Source of the DNA: Meconema thalassinum
Lineage: Eukaryota; Arthropoda; Insecta; Orthoptera; Tettigoniidae
DNA: 64,000 nucleotides
Assembly (NCBI GenBank): GCA_946902985.2
Contig: OX336389.2
Span: 1,016,674,108 to 1,016,738,107, forward strand
Direction: 5' to 3'
Of the stretch, positions 1-11,465 are shown one piece after another. Position 1 is the stretch's first letter, and each line of letters opens with the position of its first letter. The translations under genes and the position numbers were made by a program. Under the pieces are notes generated by a model, which was given only the letters and a program-made list of their open reading frames with translations, was not told the origin of the DNA and searched no databases.

Positions 1-170
1 CAATTTTTGGTGAAAGAATGCAAACTTCCGATACATTTATTATATCCTTCGCAGAAGTGAATGTTTCGCCGTAAATCTCAGTCACGATATCATCATGAGT
101 TGGACGTCTGGCTGGTAATTCAATAACATTTGATTCATCACCATCCACAGAGGGTAGTCGTCGTTAACTT
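1..170 (-). pseudogene. Possible Helitron/PIF1-type helicase fragment, running off the window
   Basis: On the minus strand an open stretch reads acidic residues, then ELPARRPTHDDIV, an IYGE motif and a final VCILSPK before base 1. Helitron-encoded PIF1-like helicases have a similar block: an ELP-type motif, a short aspartate-rich helix and an 'AILTPKN'-like motif just before the last helicase motifs. The reading frame upstream (about 170-310) needs frameshifts, so this is probably a relic. Only about 55 residues are visible and the rest lies outside the window. Family assignment rests on recall of the motif order. Confidence 0.35.
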
Positions 171-1080
171 GTGCCAAAAAATCTGAATATTCCATTTTAT
201 CAGGTTTCGATCGCTTGTTTTTATGTAGGGGGCGTATTTTTGAGACGGGCCAGGGAGAAGAGTATTTACTACAATTGCGGATAACTGTTTGGCGAGAAGG
301 CACAACAGGCAAAACCTACCTGACGTCTCCTCCAAGAAAAATAACTTTCCCACAAAAGGGAATAACTTCGTTACGTATAATATATTTTAGAAGTCGATTT
401 ACACACATTATTGAATGAATATTTGCCATTGTGGCTTCACCCCATATTATGAGCCATGATAATCGAATATCGTCAGGTGGATTGCAATTTAATTTTATCT
501 AGACACTGAACTCTCATTTAAGTTGAGAGGTATTTTGAATACTGAATATAGGACTTATGCCCATGCAAAATATTGTCTAAATTGTGAAGCGTGCCCTCCC
601 CGATGCAAGAATTTACTTGATTTAGAGATCTGACTTGATTAGCTTCTGAGTCTAATATAGCCTATACAACTGGCCGTTAGAACCTTCGCTTATATTTTTG
701 GGATATAAGGAAGAAATGCAATGATGTGACAATCCAGAAATTTTAAATCAATATGGACCGTAATCATGTGGCTAAGTAACATCGGCACCAAACGAAACAA
801 GGGATATAGCATTGTTGTACTGTCAAGTATTATCTCTGAAATTCCTTGAGATAACATCTTAAGTCAAAAATTATTTCAGCCGGTCAGGTATTTTATATTC
901 CGGCAGATCAATTTTACCATTACAACGGGGCCAAAGTAACCAAGCGTTGACTTCTCGCAAGAAAAATACAATGCAGAACAATGTTTACATTTGTTCGTCA
1001 AGGACCCTACACTGTACACCCGTGCGAGAACTCTGGCCCGGTATCATTGTTATGCGGGCTCGAAGCGACACAGTTCAGGC
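171..1080. other. Intergenic, no recognised feature
   Basis: I see only short ORFs without domain motifs and AT-rich unique-looking sequence. No promoter, tRNA or repeat structure stands out. Confidence 0.5.
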
Positions 1081-1215
1081 AGGGACTATATTTGCACTTT
1101 CTTTCGGGATTAGGGAACCACCCATTACAATTGGATTCAATCGTGTCGACCGACTGAAAAACATTACATTTCGATTACTAAGGCAACACTGAAAAATTGC
1201 TTCAAATACCATAAT
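1080..1215 (+). repeat. Dispersed repeat shared with 56135-56265 and 16840-16930
   Basis: The text around CAATCGTGTCGACCGACTG followed by AAGGCAACACTGAAAA recurs with changes near 56190 and, more diverged, near 16865. It is a dispersed retroposon-like fragment with no coding capacity. Confidence 0.55.
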
Positions 1216-2039
1216 ATTGTATGCTTATTTACGACTAGCAGTAGTGCCCGGCTTCGCCCGGTGGATGTATTTGTTTTATGGATGATAATTAATACTACTA
1301 CAGAACTGGCACAGAAAATAAATATTTTTAAATATAACTTTTTGTGTTGGTGGTGGTGATTGTAGTGGGAGTGATAAGTAGTCCAGTATAATGGACGTAA
1401 CATTCGGGTCATTTTTCCGTTATAATTATAATGAATAGGGAAACGGCTGTTTACTAACTACAGCACTGACACATGTAATTTACAAACAAATTTTAAAATA
1501 TGTTTAGAAGAAGGAATAAGTGAAATAAGACACTGCCTAGAGCCTATATCTCATTGGCTGTTAGAAATGTAAAGACCAATAGTGTCGTCGTTTGTCGCAT
1601 AGCGCCGTAGGAAAATAATCAGAACACTTTGGTAAACTTCGGCTGTCCCGAGCTCCTGAGGTAGAATAGTATCATTTACCGCCACATAGCACTCAACGAT
1701 ACGTTTCGGAATAAATGAAGATAAATTTGAAAGCACCAACGCTTATTGCAGCTGATAACCTCAATGTACTGCACCAACACCATTGCACTTATACAGAGGA
1801 ATAATATGTTCATGATGATAACTGTTTTAAGGGGCTTAAGAAATCTTTTTGCACTAATCCCCGTGACTGCAATTTATAAGCAGCGCAAGATTTAACTATT
1901 TTCGCAATTCTACACCAGAACACTGGTAGGGGCGACGTGATGCAGCCCGAATTGCCAGTCAACAATGGACTTATTAAAATAATCTTACAGTTACACTACT
2001 ATGGACATGAATGGTTCTAGGGCCTTAATCCGTGGTTTT
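1216..2039. other. Intergenic, possible retroposon tail near 1237
   Basis: The segment at about 1237-1262 contains GCCCGGCTTCGCCCGG, a short motif I have seen in insect retroposon ends. The rest shows only short ORFs and no recognised feature. Confidence 0.35.
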
Positions 2040-2898
2040 CAAGTTCAGTTCGTTTGTTATTCTAAATGTAGGGAATGGAGAGCGTTGTCCAAAACATCAA
2101 GTAGACAGTGTTACCAGCAGGGTTTCAAAGTGTAAATACAATTTTGTGCAATTAGGAGGAACGGTGTAGATTTGTGATAAAGGGCCTAAATGCAGGGAAT
2201 GGAGTGGTCTGTCCGAAATTTATAGTGGACAGTGTCACCCGCAGGGTTCCAAAGGGTAAGTATACAAAATGTGGTTCAGATAGGTGAAACGGTGTAGATT
2301 TGTGCCAAAGGACGTAAATGCAGGGAATGGAGTGGTCTGTCCGAAATTTCAAGCAGACAGTGTCACTCGTCGGGTTCCAAAGGTTAAGTATGTGAAATTT
2401 GGTTCAGATCGGTGAAACTGTGTAGATTTGTGCCAAAGGGCCTGAATGCAGGGAATGGAGTTGTCTGTCCGAAATTTCATGCAGTCAGTGTTACCCGCAG
2501 GGTTCCAAAGTGTAAGTATACAAAGTTTGGTTCAGATGGGTTAAATGGTGTAGATTTGTGCCAAAGGGAATGGGGTGGTCTGTCCGAAATTGCATGTAAA
2601 CAGTGTTACTAGCAGGGTTCCAAAGGGTAAGTATACCGATTTTGGTTCAGATCGGTGAAATTGTGTAGATTTGTGTCAAATGGCCTAAATGCAAGGAATG
2701 GACTGGTCTGTCATAAATTTCATGTAGACAGTGTTACTCGCAGGGTTCCAAAGGGTAAGTATACAAATTTTGGTTCAGATTAGTGAAACGGTGTAGATTT
2801 GTGGCAAAGGGCCTAAATGCAGGGAATGGACTGGTCTGTCATAAATTTCATGTAGCCTAGACAGTATTACTCGTAAGGTTCCAAAGGGTAAGTATAAA

Positions 2899-3745
2899 GT
2901 GCGTTCAAAAAGTAACGAGCCGGAGGCATAATTACAGAAACCAGTTAGAAATATTGGCCCTGGCTGTTGAGGAACTTGTCCCACTGTGACACGAGGCGGT
3001 GAATGGCTGTCTCATAAAATTCCCTAGGCTGCGATGTGAACCAGTTCCGCACGTACAGCTGGACGTTGGCGTCCGAGGTGAATCGGTGGCCCCGCAGAGC
3101 CCTTTTAAGGGGACCAAGCATGGCATAATCACAGGGAGAGGGGTCTGGACTGTATGGAGGGTGGCCGAGAACCTCCCATTTGAATTACTGCAGGGGTGCC
3201 GCGACTGTGTTGGCCGTATGAGGTCGTGCATTGTCGTGGAGCGACCACGGCGGCTATGGCGTTCACTGTCACTCGGCGGTCCTGGGTAATTAGTGCATCA
3301 ACCAGTAGGACGTTGTCATCGGTAATGCAGGGGGGTGCTCCTGACCGGGCATCATCGGTTAACGACACCCGTCCTTTCCTGAAGCGCTTGTGCCACGCCT
3401 TGACCATTGCAAGGAACATGCAGTGTTCGCCGTACACTTGTGACATTCGGCGATGAATGTCCATACCCCCTACTCCTTCCGCTGCCAGAAACCGAACAAC
3501 ACCTCTTTGCTCTTCGGTTGACGCCTTCATATCACTGTTTGCAATGCGACTGGCAGCGTTGGACGATTGATGCATGCTGCTGCTCGCTTTGTATCGTCAC
3601 GTGACGTGCACGCGTGCCCTCTAGCGACGGGCTGTGACCTGCCACGCTCTGGTCTGAACCACACCTCGTTACACACGCCACAATTAGTCGATGTAGTCAC
3701 CGGTTTGCGCATTCCAGCCTCCAGCTCGTTACTTTTTGAACGCAC
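2899..3745 (-). mobile_element. Internally deleted mariner element
   Basis: The ends are GTGCGTTCAAAAAGTAACG and its reverse complement, with target TA at both sides (host text GTAAG-TA...TA-CAAATTTTGG rejoins a satellite unit). At 847 bp it is shorter than the roughly 1.3 kb of complete mariners. Transposase text lies on the minus strand. Confidence 0.85.
2930..3575 (-). pseudogene. Mariner transposase, internally deleted
   Basis: The N-terminal half (3129-3575, starting MHQSSN) is the mariner paired HTH region, with EEQRGVVRFL and the GRVSLTDDARSGAP linker. A deletion follows ITQDRRVTVNAIAA. Sequence resumes in another frame near 3230 with a Dn-ARPHTAN block, then WEVLGHPPYSPD, SPCDY and WDKFLNSQGQYF up to about 2930. 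The catalytic DDE/D domain of this family needs three acidic residues. The first is lost with the deletion, while the later ARPH and SPCDY regions remain. This cannot be an active transposase. Confidence 0.85.
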
Positions 3746-3862
3746 CTATCTACAAATTTTGGTTCAGATCGGTTAAACGGTGTAGATTTGTGCCAAAGGG
3801 TCTAACTGCAGGGAATGGAGTGGTCTGGCCGAAATTTAACATAGCCTAAACTATTCCTCTTG

Positions 3863-4284
3863 AATCTGGCTATCATAAACCAACAGGATTTTTCGAATCC
3901 GACTGGCAGTTCCAGAGATTAGCGCATTTCATCACACAAACACACAAACTCTTCAGATTTATTATATTAGTATAGATGTAAACCGGGAAAGTCTTCCAGT
4001 ACTTGTAATGTCTGAATTTCAACGTATTGTACATAATTGTTGCATAACAGGCAAAGATACGGTTCATTAGTGGAATTTCTTGAAACAACATTTTGGACAT
4101 GCCTTGTATGTTTCATACGGTAACGAATGAACAGAGGAAAACAAAGGAGTACCGTAGCGCATGGCGTAATTTCAAAGACATCCAGAAGGAAGCCAGCCAG
4201 GTGGGTGGATTCACTGCATATATTCTTCGTAATGTGTTGGGATCCGTACTACAGAAATTCCCGGCTCTGTCAAGAAATGTAATG
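3863..4284. other. Intergenic, no recognised feature
   Basis: AT-rich sequence with short ORFs only. No domain, tRNA or inverted repeat was recognised. Confidence 0.5.
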
Positions 4285-4615
4285 CTGATTTGAAGGCTGG
4301 AACGGGGTACACTCAGCCTTTTGGGGCAAAACTGGGTTTGATTCCAGCCTCAGCAATCCTGGAAGTGGTTTTCCGTGGTTTACTACTTCTACTCCAGGAA
4401 TGTACCACGATGGTTCCTAACTGAAGACCATGGCCGCTTCATTCCCAATCCTATCCCCAATTTACACACACACACACACATACACACACGCTACTGCAAC
4501 CATCACAATAACACAGTTTGTCACAAAAATTCCACACTCACCCATGTACATGGGGCTACATGACCACGATGTCGAAGGCTCTCAAATGAAATAAAAACTG
4601 TCTACACATGAAAAC
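4285..4615 (+). repeat. SINE family S1 body
   Basis: Contains GGCTGGAACGGGGTACACTC, TGGAAGTGGTTTTCCGTGG and CCATGGCCGCTTCATTCCC followed by an (AC)n tract. The same block recurs at 12375, 55820 and, reversed, at 15900-16130 and 46560-46690. It is a noncoding retroposon family. Confidence 0.8.
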
Positions 4616-4654
4616 TGCAAAATGGTGAAAGGAAAATGTAGAAGAAGGAAGATT

Positions 4655-4840
4655 GTAGTTTTACGTGACCGTTAATCGCGAGATCGTAAGCCACGGGAAC
4701 TCCTTTTTACGTGGAATCCGAACCACAGGACATGGCATTTTACTTTGAAAATCTCACATGCATTGACCGGGAATCGAACCCGGTCTGCCGTGGTGAGAGG
4801 CCAACAGCTTGACCGCTACGCCTCCACGCCCCTGGAAAAT
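4655..4840 (-). repeat. SINE family S2 with tRNA-like head
   Basis: Read on the minus strand it starts GGGGCGTGGAGGCGTAGCGG, has a B-box-like GGGTTCGATTCCCGG, and continues into GTGAGATTTTC and a body with CCTGTGGTTCGGATTCCACG. The copy at 11278-11462 has the same order on the plus strand. The tRNA-like head supplies an internal Pol III promoter in such elements. Confidence 0.8.
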
Positions 4841-5137
4841 GTAGGAATATTTGGCACTATATTTCTCTGTCAGGATAGCATTTTGCTAATATGCTGATGA
4901 CTGTGCATACTATAGCATAGAGAATACTACAGTCAATTACAGCCATTGATTTATAATCGGCTTAACAGTTTTCCCATGTGCAACAATATACCAAAACTTC
5001 TGTAGCAATAATGACTAATACCGGCATTACAATGTAGGCTACACAGTGAAACCAGCCATCTGAACAAAATACCTAAATTATGTACATACAGTAACAACCA
5101 TTTTCTTTATACTACAGGGGCCGATTTGATGGATGCT

Positions 5138-5287
5138 GGATGCTTGTAGTTTAACGTGACCGTTAATCTTGAGATCATGAGCCACGGGACCTCCTTTTTA
5201 CGTGGAATCCGAACCACAGGACATGGCATTTCACTTCGAAAATCTCACATGCATTGACCGGGAATCGAATCCGGACCGCCTTGGGCC
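5138..5287 (-). repeat. SINE family S2, truncated copy
   Basis: Same body as 4655-4840 (TTTACGTGGAATCCGAACC, GACCGGGAATCGAATCCGG), but the tRNA-like head is cut off shortly after the B box. Confidence 0.8.
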
Positions 5288-6864
5288 GATTTGGCTTGAT
5301 AATTATGCCAACTATTAATACGAGCCTTACAGTAGTCGCATATGATGTGTAACATCTGACGTGTTATCCTACTATGAAATTGAGATGAAATGTATGTGAA
5401 GTCATCTGACATGTTATCCTACTCGTACACTACACAGCTTGGACATTCTTAAAATGTTAATTTACGCTCCATTTTCATACTGGTACTATGATGAATGTAT
5501 AGATTGAATTGGAGATATGCTACTGTCACACTTGTTTGAACAACACATATGAGCCTATATTGGAAATTAAGAAGAATAGTCTCTAGCCTATCTATAGACT
5601 ACTAGAAATAATATTCAATACAATCAAATTTCTCAACTCCTACTTGGTGTAAACTATTGTAATTAAAATTAGATAAATCGTAATTTCATGAAGATTCTGT
5701 TAAAATGACGCATACTGTTGTGATAGATATAGTTTAAATCGATAATCCGGTAGCAAAAATATTTGTTGAGATTGGGGTTCGAACCTGAGACATCATGATT
5801 CGCAGACCAAGATTTCATCCAAGTAGCCATTACAACTACAGACATTTGGAGTACGAGACAGGTACCGGTAATAATATGGAAGTATATTTTATGCTCCATT
5901 AATATTTTGCTTTTTTTATAATGTTCCTGCGTGGAATTGAGTTTTAAATTAGTTATGAATATGCCGACTTGACAGTAAAGGGAATTCCTACAGCGGTCTA
6001 TGAAAGGCTAGCCCAGTTCCCGTATAAAATCATCGATATACAGTATTACATTTGTTCACTGCTTTACCGCAATGTGGGTTAATATCTGAATAGCCATTGT
6101 GCAGAAACATATACCGGCTTTGCTGACTAGTTACAATGTTTCATATAAAAGCATATAATCATTTAAATACTGATACGAAGACATGTGGTTTGTGTTTCAA
6201 TCAGTTGACACCAGAGTTCTCATGAGCGTTTACCGTTCAGTATGAAAGTGTTGAGGAAAGTTACTCGGCAAGTGGATGCCTATCACTTTTATCCAGAGAT
6301 TGAAAAACAGACTCTTAATAAATCATAATTGTTTTCAGCAAATATGATTTAATGAATAATTTTACACCAAAGAACGACAACTTGATGATGATTCATTGTA
6401 GAAATATCTGTAATGGCGCCTCCAAACCTTGAAGTAATCCGTATGTTATATACATTCCACATGGTACCACTGCCAGCTGGATCGGGTCGCATGCGATCTA
6501 GCTGGCAGTGCGTCTTACACACTTCGGTCCGATCCACTTCCGTCCCATTTTTTAAATTACTCCCACAAAAATATCCACTTTATCTCATCTTGCTGGCAAA
6601 TAAAAATTCGTGCTATTGCAACAAATAAGATACAAAGATAATTGTAGCCTATAGGCCTACTCACCTGTCTTTTAATTCACTGTAATGTTAGCCTTTATCT
6701 CATTTGTATAATTTGACACAAATAACACACGCAAATTCAATTTGTTTTGTGAAATCAGTTGTCTTAGGTATGCTTGTCATTCAAACAGGTGTTGGCGTGT
6801 GTCATTAGCAAAACGGCTACCGATTGCGCATGAGTATTGAAATGGCAACTGAGGAGCAGCTGAA
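5288..6864. other. Intergenic with tRNA-like scrap and a hairpin
   Basis: Near 5768-5835 the minus strand holds a B-box-like GGTTCGAACCCC with tRNA-like flanks, probably a SINE scrap. At 6468-6510 lies a hairpin: CACTGCCAGCT and GATCG are mirrored across a loop of about nine bases by CGATC and AGCTGGCAGTG. No coding region is recognised. Confidence 0.5.
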
Positions 6865-6874
6865 GCAGGCCTAT

Positions 6875-6909
<35 letters not shown>

Positions 6910-7480
6910 TTGGTGCCTTTATTGTGGCGAAGTTAGGGCTCTAGGCCCTCTCTTACACTTAACCACACACAGTGCAACTTACATGAATACTCACATATGT
7001 TATTCTTAACCTACCAAACTTAAATACTAGGAAAAACTTAAATACTAGAATTAAATAAAATAAAATAAAAATTAAATTAAATTGGCGACTGCGTGATATT
7101 AACTAAGCTATACAATTTAAATGACATACATTTTTAACAAAATTATACTATGGTCATTCACTCACACATTAATACACAAATTGTTCTAGTTGGCCTACGA
7201 ATTCAAGAGGAAATCTTTACATGCACATTTAAAAGTTGTTAGGGATGTACAATTTCTGACGTCACGAGGACAATTATTCCAAATTCTAGTTCCCGACACG
7301 AGGAAAGAGTTACTGAAGGCAGATGAATGATGTAGAGGAATTGCAATTATAGATCCAGATCGCGTGTGACGATCATGAAACGAAGAAAGAAACCGAAAAT
7401 TACAAGAGAGATAGTGAGGAGTACTTTCATTGAGAAGTCGATAGATGAGGGTACATATGTGCAGGTTTCTTTGTTGTTCT
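6865..7480 (-). mobile_element. 3' end of a non-LTR retrotransposon
   Basis: The minus strand ends in a run of (TAAA)-type units (plus-strand TTTATTTATT at 6868-6910), which is the tail. Before it come a 3' UTR and the C-terminal end of a reverse-transcriptase ORF (7195-7475). The 5' part is absent, a typical 5' truncation for a LINE. Confidence 0.7.
7195..7475 (-). pseudogene. LINE reverse transcriptase, C-terminal fragment
   Basis: An open minus-strand frame of about 90 residues contains RSGSIIAIPLHHSSAFSNSF, then GTRIWNNCPRDVRN, then SLTTFKCACKDFLLNS and a TAG stop at 7195-7197. The pattern 'vP....y..SF...g...WN.LP..i....sl..FK..l' is the standard C-terminal end of jockey/CR1/RTE-like reverse transcriptases. 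No start codon or RT core is present. Confidence 0.7.
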
Positions 7481-8032
7481 ACTTTTAGTCATTTACAATC
7501 TCATAACTCATGCTGCATAAAGAACGTTCGGAGCTATATGACCGCGTTGACGCAGCCCCTAAACTAAGGAACCATAAAGAACGTACAATTAGTAAGATTT
7601 TAAACAGCTAAAAAGCATTGTGTGTTATAATTTGTCTCAGAGTAATCCACTCTTCGAGTAGTTTTAATTAGATCATGTGTAACTTTCAGAATCCTGTTCT
7701 ACTTATTCTATGGATACATGCGACATTAGCGCCCGGGTGGAGCAGATATAAGTTAAATATATCATGACGTAGGGAGATTGAACCTGGGCTCCTGCGATCT
7801 AGAAACACTCACCTTAACCACATAGCTATTTTTTTATTAGCTCTCTACAGAATTACAGAATTTTCAGATATGATAAATACCATACTATTACATCACAAGA
7901 AAATCCAGATAGTGTCCATATTTATCGTACATTTGTCCACTTTCACTAAGCTTCCAACGCTCTTTCTGCAGGTGATACATGAGATCCAGGAACGAGAAAT
8001 GTTGATCACATATAGTACACCATGGGTAAGCT
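7481..8032. other. Intergenic, degenerate repeat
   Basis: A degenerate tRNA-like SINE scrap (GCCCGGGTGGAGCAG, and GGGAGATTGAACC instead of a clean B box) sits near 7730-7830. No other feature is recognised. Confidence 0.35.
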
Positions 8033-8377
8033 TCAAGAAGGATGGTATATCGCCGATAGAGCCGTTGGGATGAGATCGTTGAGGAAGATAAAAACCTGGG
8101 AGTGTACAGCAGAAGAAATGGTCATAGCCTCTAATTTTTTCCAAACAGTGGGCCAATGGACGTAGAGGGTGGTGGCCTCGATTCGCGGTTTGGAGTGTAC
8201 CACTTGCCGCAACATGTTATAAATACTTTTCGTCGTTGGAACAGTCCCTGAAGGCATTTGGCGAACAGTTTCCAGAAGGTGCTGTTGATGGTCCCTAAAT
8301 ATCTTCGGCAAAGCTCTATCACAAGTTTTGTTGTCCGGAGATAGTTGGGTACTGCAAGATGAAAGCAATAGGGTCAC
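8033..8377 (-). pseudogene. LINE ORF2, linker and post-RT remnant
   Basis: The frame starts with LSSCSTQLSPDNKTC, which resembles the region between endonuclease and RT of L1-like ORF2, and then switches to a helical segment (TTKSIYNMLRQVV, VHWPTVWKKLEAM, HSQVFIFLNDLIPT) like the region downstream of RT. No YADD-type catalytic motif is present between them. This indicates an internal deletion. The exact breakpoint near residue 25 is an inference from the change in character. Confidence 0.6.
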
Positions 8378-8704
8378 CTGCTGTGGATCAATTGGAGCCT
8401 TAGCGTAGAACCGTTGATAAAATAATGATATTTCACTACGTATAGCGTCAGGGGAGGTGACGACACTTCCAGTACTGGTGCGGAGGCGGTGGATATATTT
8501 ACGTTACCGCTCACGTTGTCCTTTGGCGATATGGTATACACTTGCACTTTCGTCCGGGAGCACTGTACGATCTTTTAAAGCCACGTTTATATGAGCGAGC
8601 GTTCGTTGCTGTAGAGACAGGAGCTTGGTTTTAACTTCCCGAATCTGGTCATACATACGCTCCCCAGCATCAGATCTTTGCTGGAGCTGGCGAAGAACTC
8701 GATA

Positions 8705-9643
8705 CTAAAATTCAACTGTATCCCGTCTTTCCCGACCTCTTTGGTAGGATATGTTCTTAAAGACGCGGCGGATCCCTGGTTTAACTAAAATATCCCACCA
8801 GTCTGCACAGTCGCGAAAGTTGCATTTTTGTTGGACCCATCGAGTCCAGTGTTGTCTGAAAATATCTTGGCATTCCTCCTCCAGTAACAGCGAGCAATTC
8901 AATTTCCAATAACCTCTTCCTATGTGAAATATGGGATGGGGGTAAGAGATTGTACATACGACTGCATGATGGTTAGTGAAACTGGCAGGTATCACTTCAT
9001 ATCGTCTAGGCTGGATAAGTTCTTGGGAAAAGTAGATGCGGTCAATTCGTGATGAGGAGTTGTGACTTATACAGGTGTAATGGGGCAGGGGCACCCTTAA
9101 ACTATCCACAGCATCAATGAGGTGTAGGGAGGTAAGGAGGGTCCTGAGAGCCGGGTTGACACTTTGGTATGGACTAGTGGAATCCTCTGGGCGTTGAATA
9201 CAATTGAAATCCCCTGCAAGAATAAGTTTTTCCTTAACGTCGTGCAGATGAGGCAGTATACTCTGTTGAAAGAACATTTTCCGTTCCACACGTTTATTGG
9301 ACCCGGATGGGGCATATACATTTATCAGGATGGTATTGCTTATGTGTCCAGATATTATGCGTCCTGATGGATGACATAGCACACCTTCGAGTGAGATATC
9401 ATGTCTTATGAGGAATCCGGTCCCTCTATTCGTAGTACCGGTATTGATGTATTGTTTGTAGAAGGAAGATATGGGAAGACAGGGTATAGCAACTTCTTGA
9501 ATGAAAGCAATGTCAATGTCTGCATCTCGAAGGAATCTCTCCAACAGTTGAAATTTCAGGGGGCATTCTATTACATTGATATTCACAGTGGCCACAGTGA
9601 GAAATTGCGCCATTAAGAGAAGTATAAAAGCTGTGCTAGACAT
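8705..9643 (-). pseudogene. LINE ORF2, APE-type endonuclease domain
   Basis: The 312-residue open frame is an apurinic/apyrimidinic-type endonuclease, used to nick the genomic target for target-primed reverse transcription. Visible family motifs are VNINVIE near the start (the N-x-N motif), DIAFIQEV (catalytic E), INVYAPSG, LILAGDFNC (D-x-N), SSRIDRIYFS and SFTNHHAVV (the terminal S-D/N-H motif). Here NHH replaces the usual SDH, so activity may be lost. A TAG at 8705-8707 interrupts it, and the same frame stays L1-like below (LRQLQQRSDAGERMYDQI). Confidence 0.8.
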
Positions 9644-9700
9644 ACTGGAAGGTGGACTCGAGAAAAAAATAAAGACACGGGTGAGAAATATACTGGTGCA

Positions 9701-10564
9701 CTATGTCAAATTAGGGTGAGATAGTTCCTTATGACTGCCATTCATAGGCCGGCTGTCAGCGTATGAGAGCGTTCGTGGGTCCCTAGATGACGTAGAATGA
9801 CGATTTTGTTTCTTTTTCACAGCTGCGGGAACGTTTGTAGAACCAGTTTGATTCTTCGGGGCTGGTACGGCAATCGAGGCATTTGTTTTAATCTTCTTAG
9901 ATACGTTCTCAGATCCCCGATCAACCTGCTTAAGTGAGTCGGTAGGTACCAGAGAAGGTGGGGGCAGTGAAGACAAAATTTCTGTGGCAGCCTGTAGTGA
10001 CGGCAGAGTTGGCTCTAAGGCTGCCATACAGATGGCCGATAGCACAGGGGCACTCTGTGGCTCGCTGATCTGGTCAGTGCAAGGTACGTGTTCTGCGTCA
10101 TGTGTGTCAGAGGCCACTTCTGCTGGTGTCCCAGCTGACTGATCAATAAGCATGTTTTCATGTGACGTTTGCTGTGTCACAACATCCGAGTATTGGACAC
10201 GTCGTTGTTGTGTAGGAGTTATACCGAGGGGAATCATTTTCTTTGGGCAGTTGATACGTAGATGTGTGTTAGCATTGCAAATTAAACAGGTCTGTTTCTG
10301 TCCATTATAAGATATGTAGCCAGAATAGCCACCAAAAGTCTCAGTGGAGGGGATATCTTGTTTGATTTCCATAGTGACTGCACGTATTCCATTATACACC
10401 GGGAACTGATAAGCAGAAGACCATTGTTCTTTCCTGACGTCACTCACAGTGCCATATTTCGACAGGACGGATTTGAAAATTTCAGGGGGAACTTCGAGTG
10501 GGACATTAAATATACGCACTGTGGTAAAATTTGAATCCGCTGTGGAGAGCTTAACATTAGTCAT
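9701..10564 (-). pseudogene. LINE ORF1, C-terminal part with CCHC knuckle
   Basis: A 287-residue frame starting MTNVKLST. An RRM-like region (VRIFNVPLEVPPEIF, then YNGIRAVTMEI) is followed by a CCHC zinc knuckle, CLICNANTHLRINCPK, at about residues 92-107, and a long low-complexity basic/Ser-Thr tail with KKIKT and KKKQNR. ORF1 proteins of this type bind element RNA in the cytoplasmic RNP. The segment at 10622-10894 is its N-terminal part, separated by stops, so ORF1 is broken. Confidence 0.75.
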
Positions 10565-10621
10565 TTAGCCTGAGTCATACTGAATTTTAATAGGAGCTGC
10601 AAAAGTATTTAGCAATTTCTG

Positions 10622-10894
10622 TTAAGTAGATATGCTGATTACCTTGATGTACATGGTTCTTTCTTGCGCATTTAACTGGATGGCTTCTACTTGGTCGACA
10701 GTCAACCGGAGGGTATCGCTAATCCAGCGGTGAATTTCTCCTGGTGTGGGGCGAGAACTCTGCCTGTCCCATTGACAGCGTACGGTGTTTTTCCTCTGGT
10801 ATCCGGACATGATTTTCAGCGGGGTTTTCTGGGTTTCTGGTTTTGTTGTCCTATCTGGACCACTACTTGAAAAAGTATTGTCCGAATGACACAC
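10622..10894 (-). pseudogene. LINE ORF1, N-terminal part
   Basis: A 90-residue frame with RPTPGEIHRWISDTLRLTVD and QVEAIQLNAQERTMYIKV. The same arrangement precedes the RRM-like region in related ORF1 proteins. It ends in a stop about 60 bp before the continuation at 10564. The likely start is the internal MSGYQRK rather than the first Met. Confidence 0.6.
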
Positions 10895-11277
10895 GGAAGG
10901 TCAGTACACCCGTGGAACTATCGGAAGCACCGGTATTAGGAAACGTACACTCTTCCAATGCGGTCACACAGCTCGCACACACGCACCTCACTCGGCCACG
11001 ACTAGTGACCAACTTTAACTATTCGCGCACTTATGTCCAGTAGCTGGCGTAACCATTGAGTATCTTCTTAAACCGCTGTCTGGAGAAAATACTCCTCTTT
11101 CATTAACAAAAATAAATCAATGTTGCACATTCGTATACTTTCATACTGTTACTATATTTTGTTGTCCGGACTTGGTTTTCAATTACACGGAAGCTTTATA
11201 CATGGGAGCGTACAGTTATTAAATAAATTAAATTTTAATGCACTTCTAACCGCCATCTCTGTCATGAGCCAAGGTTT

Positions 11278-11465
11278 GGGGCGTGGTGGCTCAGCGGTCT
11301 AGCTGTATGCCTCTCACCAAGGCGGTCCGGGTTCGATTCCCGGTCATTGCAAGTGAGATTTTCGAAGTGAAATGCCATGTCCTGTGGTTCGGATTCCACG
11401 TAAAAAGGAGGTCCCGTGGCTCATGATCTCGAGATTAACGGTCACGTTAAACTACAAGCTTCCTT
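11278..11465 (+). repeat. SINE family S2, complete head and body
   Basis: A-box-like TGGCTCAGCGG and B-box GGGTTCGATTCCC lie about 45 bp apart, followed by GTGAGATTTTCGAAG and the S2 body ending in ACGGTCACGTTAAACTACAAG. The same family is at 4655-4840 and 5138-5287 on the minus strand. Confidence 0.85.

Larger units (their letters stand above)
2040..3862. repeat. 128-bp tandem satellite, split by a mariner insertion
   Basis: The word GTGTAGATTTGTG recurs at 2164, 2292, 2420, 2548, 2663, 2791 and 3780. The spacing is 128 bp except for one unit shortened to 115 bp. Each unit also carries GGAATGGAGTGGTCTGTC and GGGTTCCAAAGGGTAAGTA. About eight units are present, including partial ones. The last two are separated by the mariner at 2899-3745, so the array predates that insertion. 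Units differ at many bases, so the array is not young. Confidence 0.9.
8033..11040 (-). mobile_element. L1-like non-LTR retrotransposon, RT core deleted
   Basis: In minus-strand order there is a short 5' UTR, ORF1 with a zinc knuckle (10894 to 9701), ORF2 with an APE-type endonuclease (9643-8705) and a post-RT segment (about 8377-8033). The space between endonuclease and post-RT segment is about 330 bp. A complete ORF2 would need well over 1 kb there for the reverse-transcriptase fingers and palm. In-frame stops occur in both ORFs. Confidence 0.8.

Noticed and set aside
2152..2612. ORFs of about 66 codons in the 128-bp satellite
   Set aside because: They run across repeat units without conserved start or composition and shift frame at the 115-bp unit.
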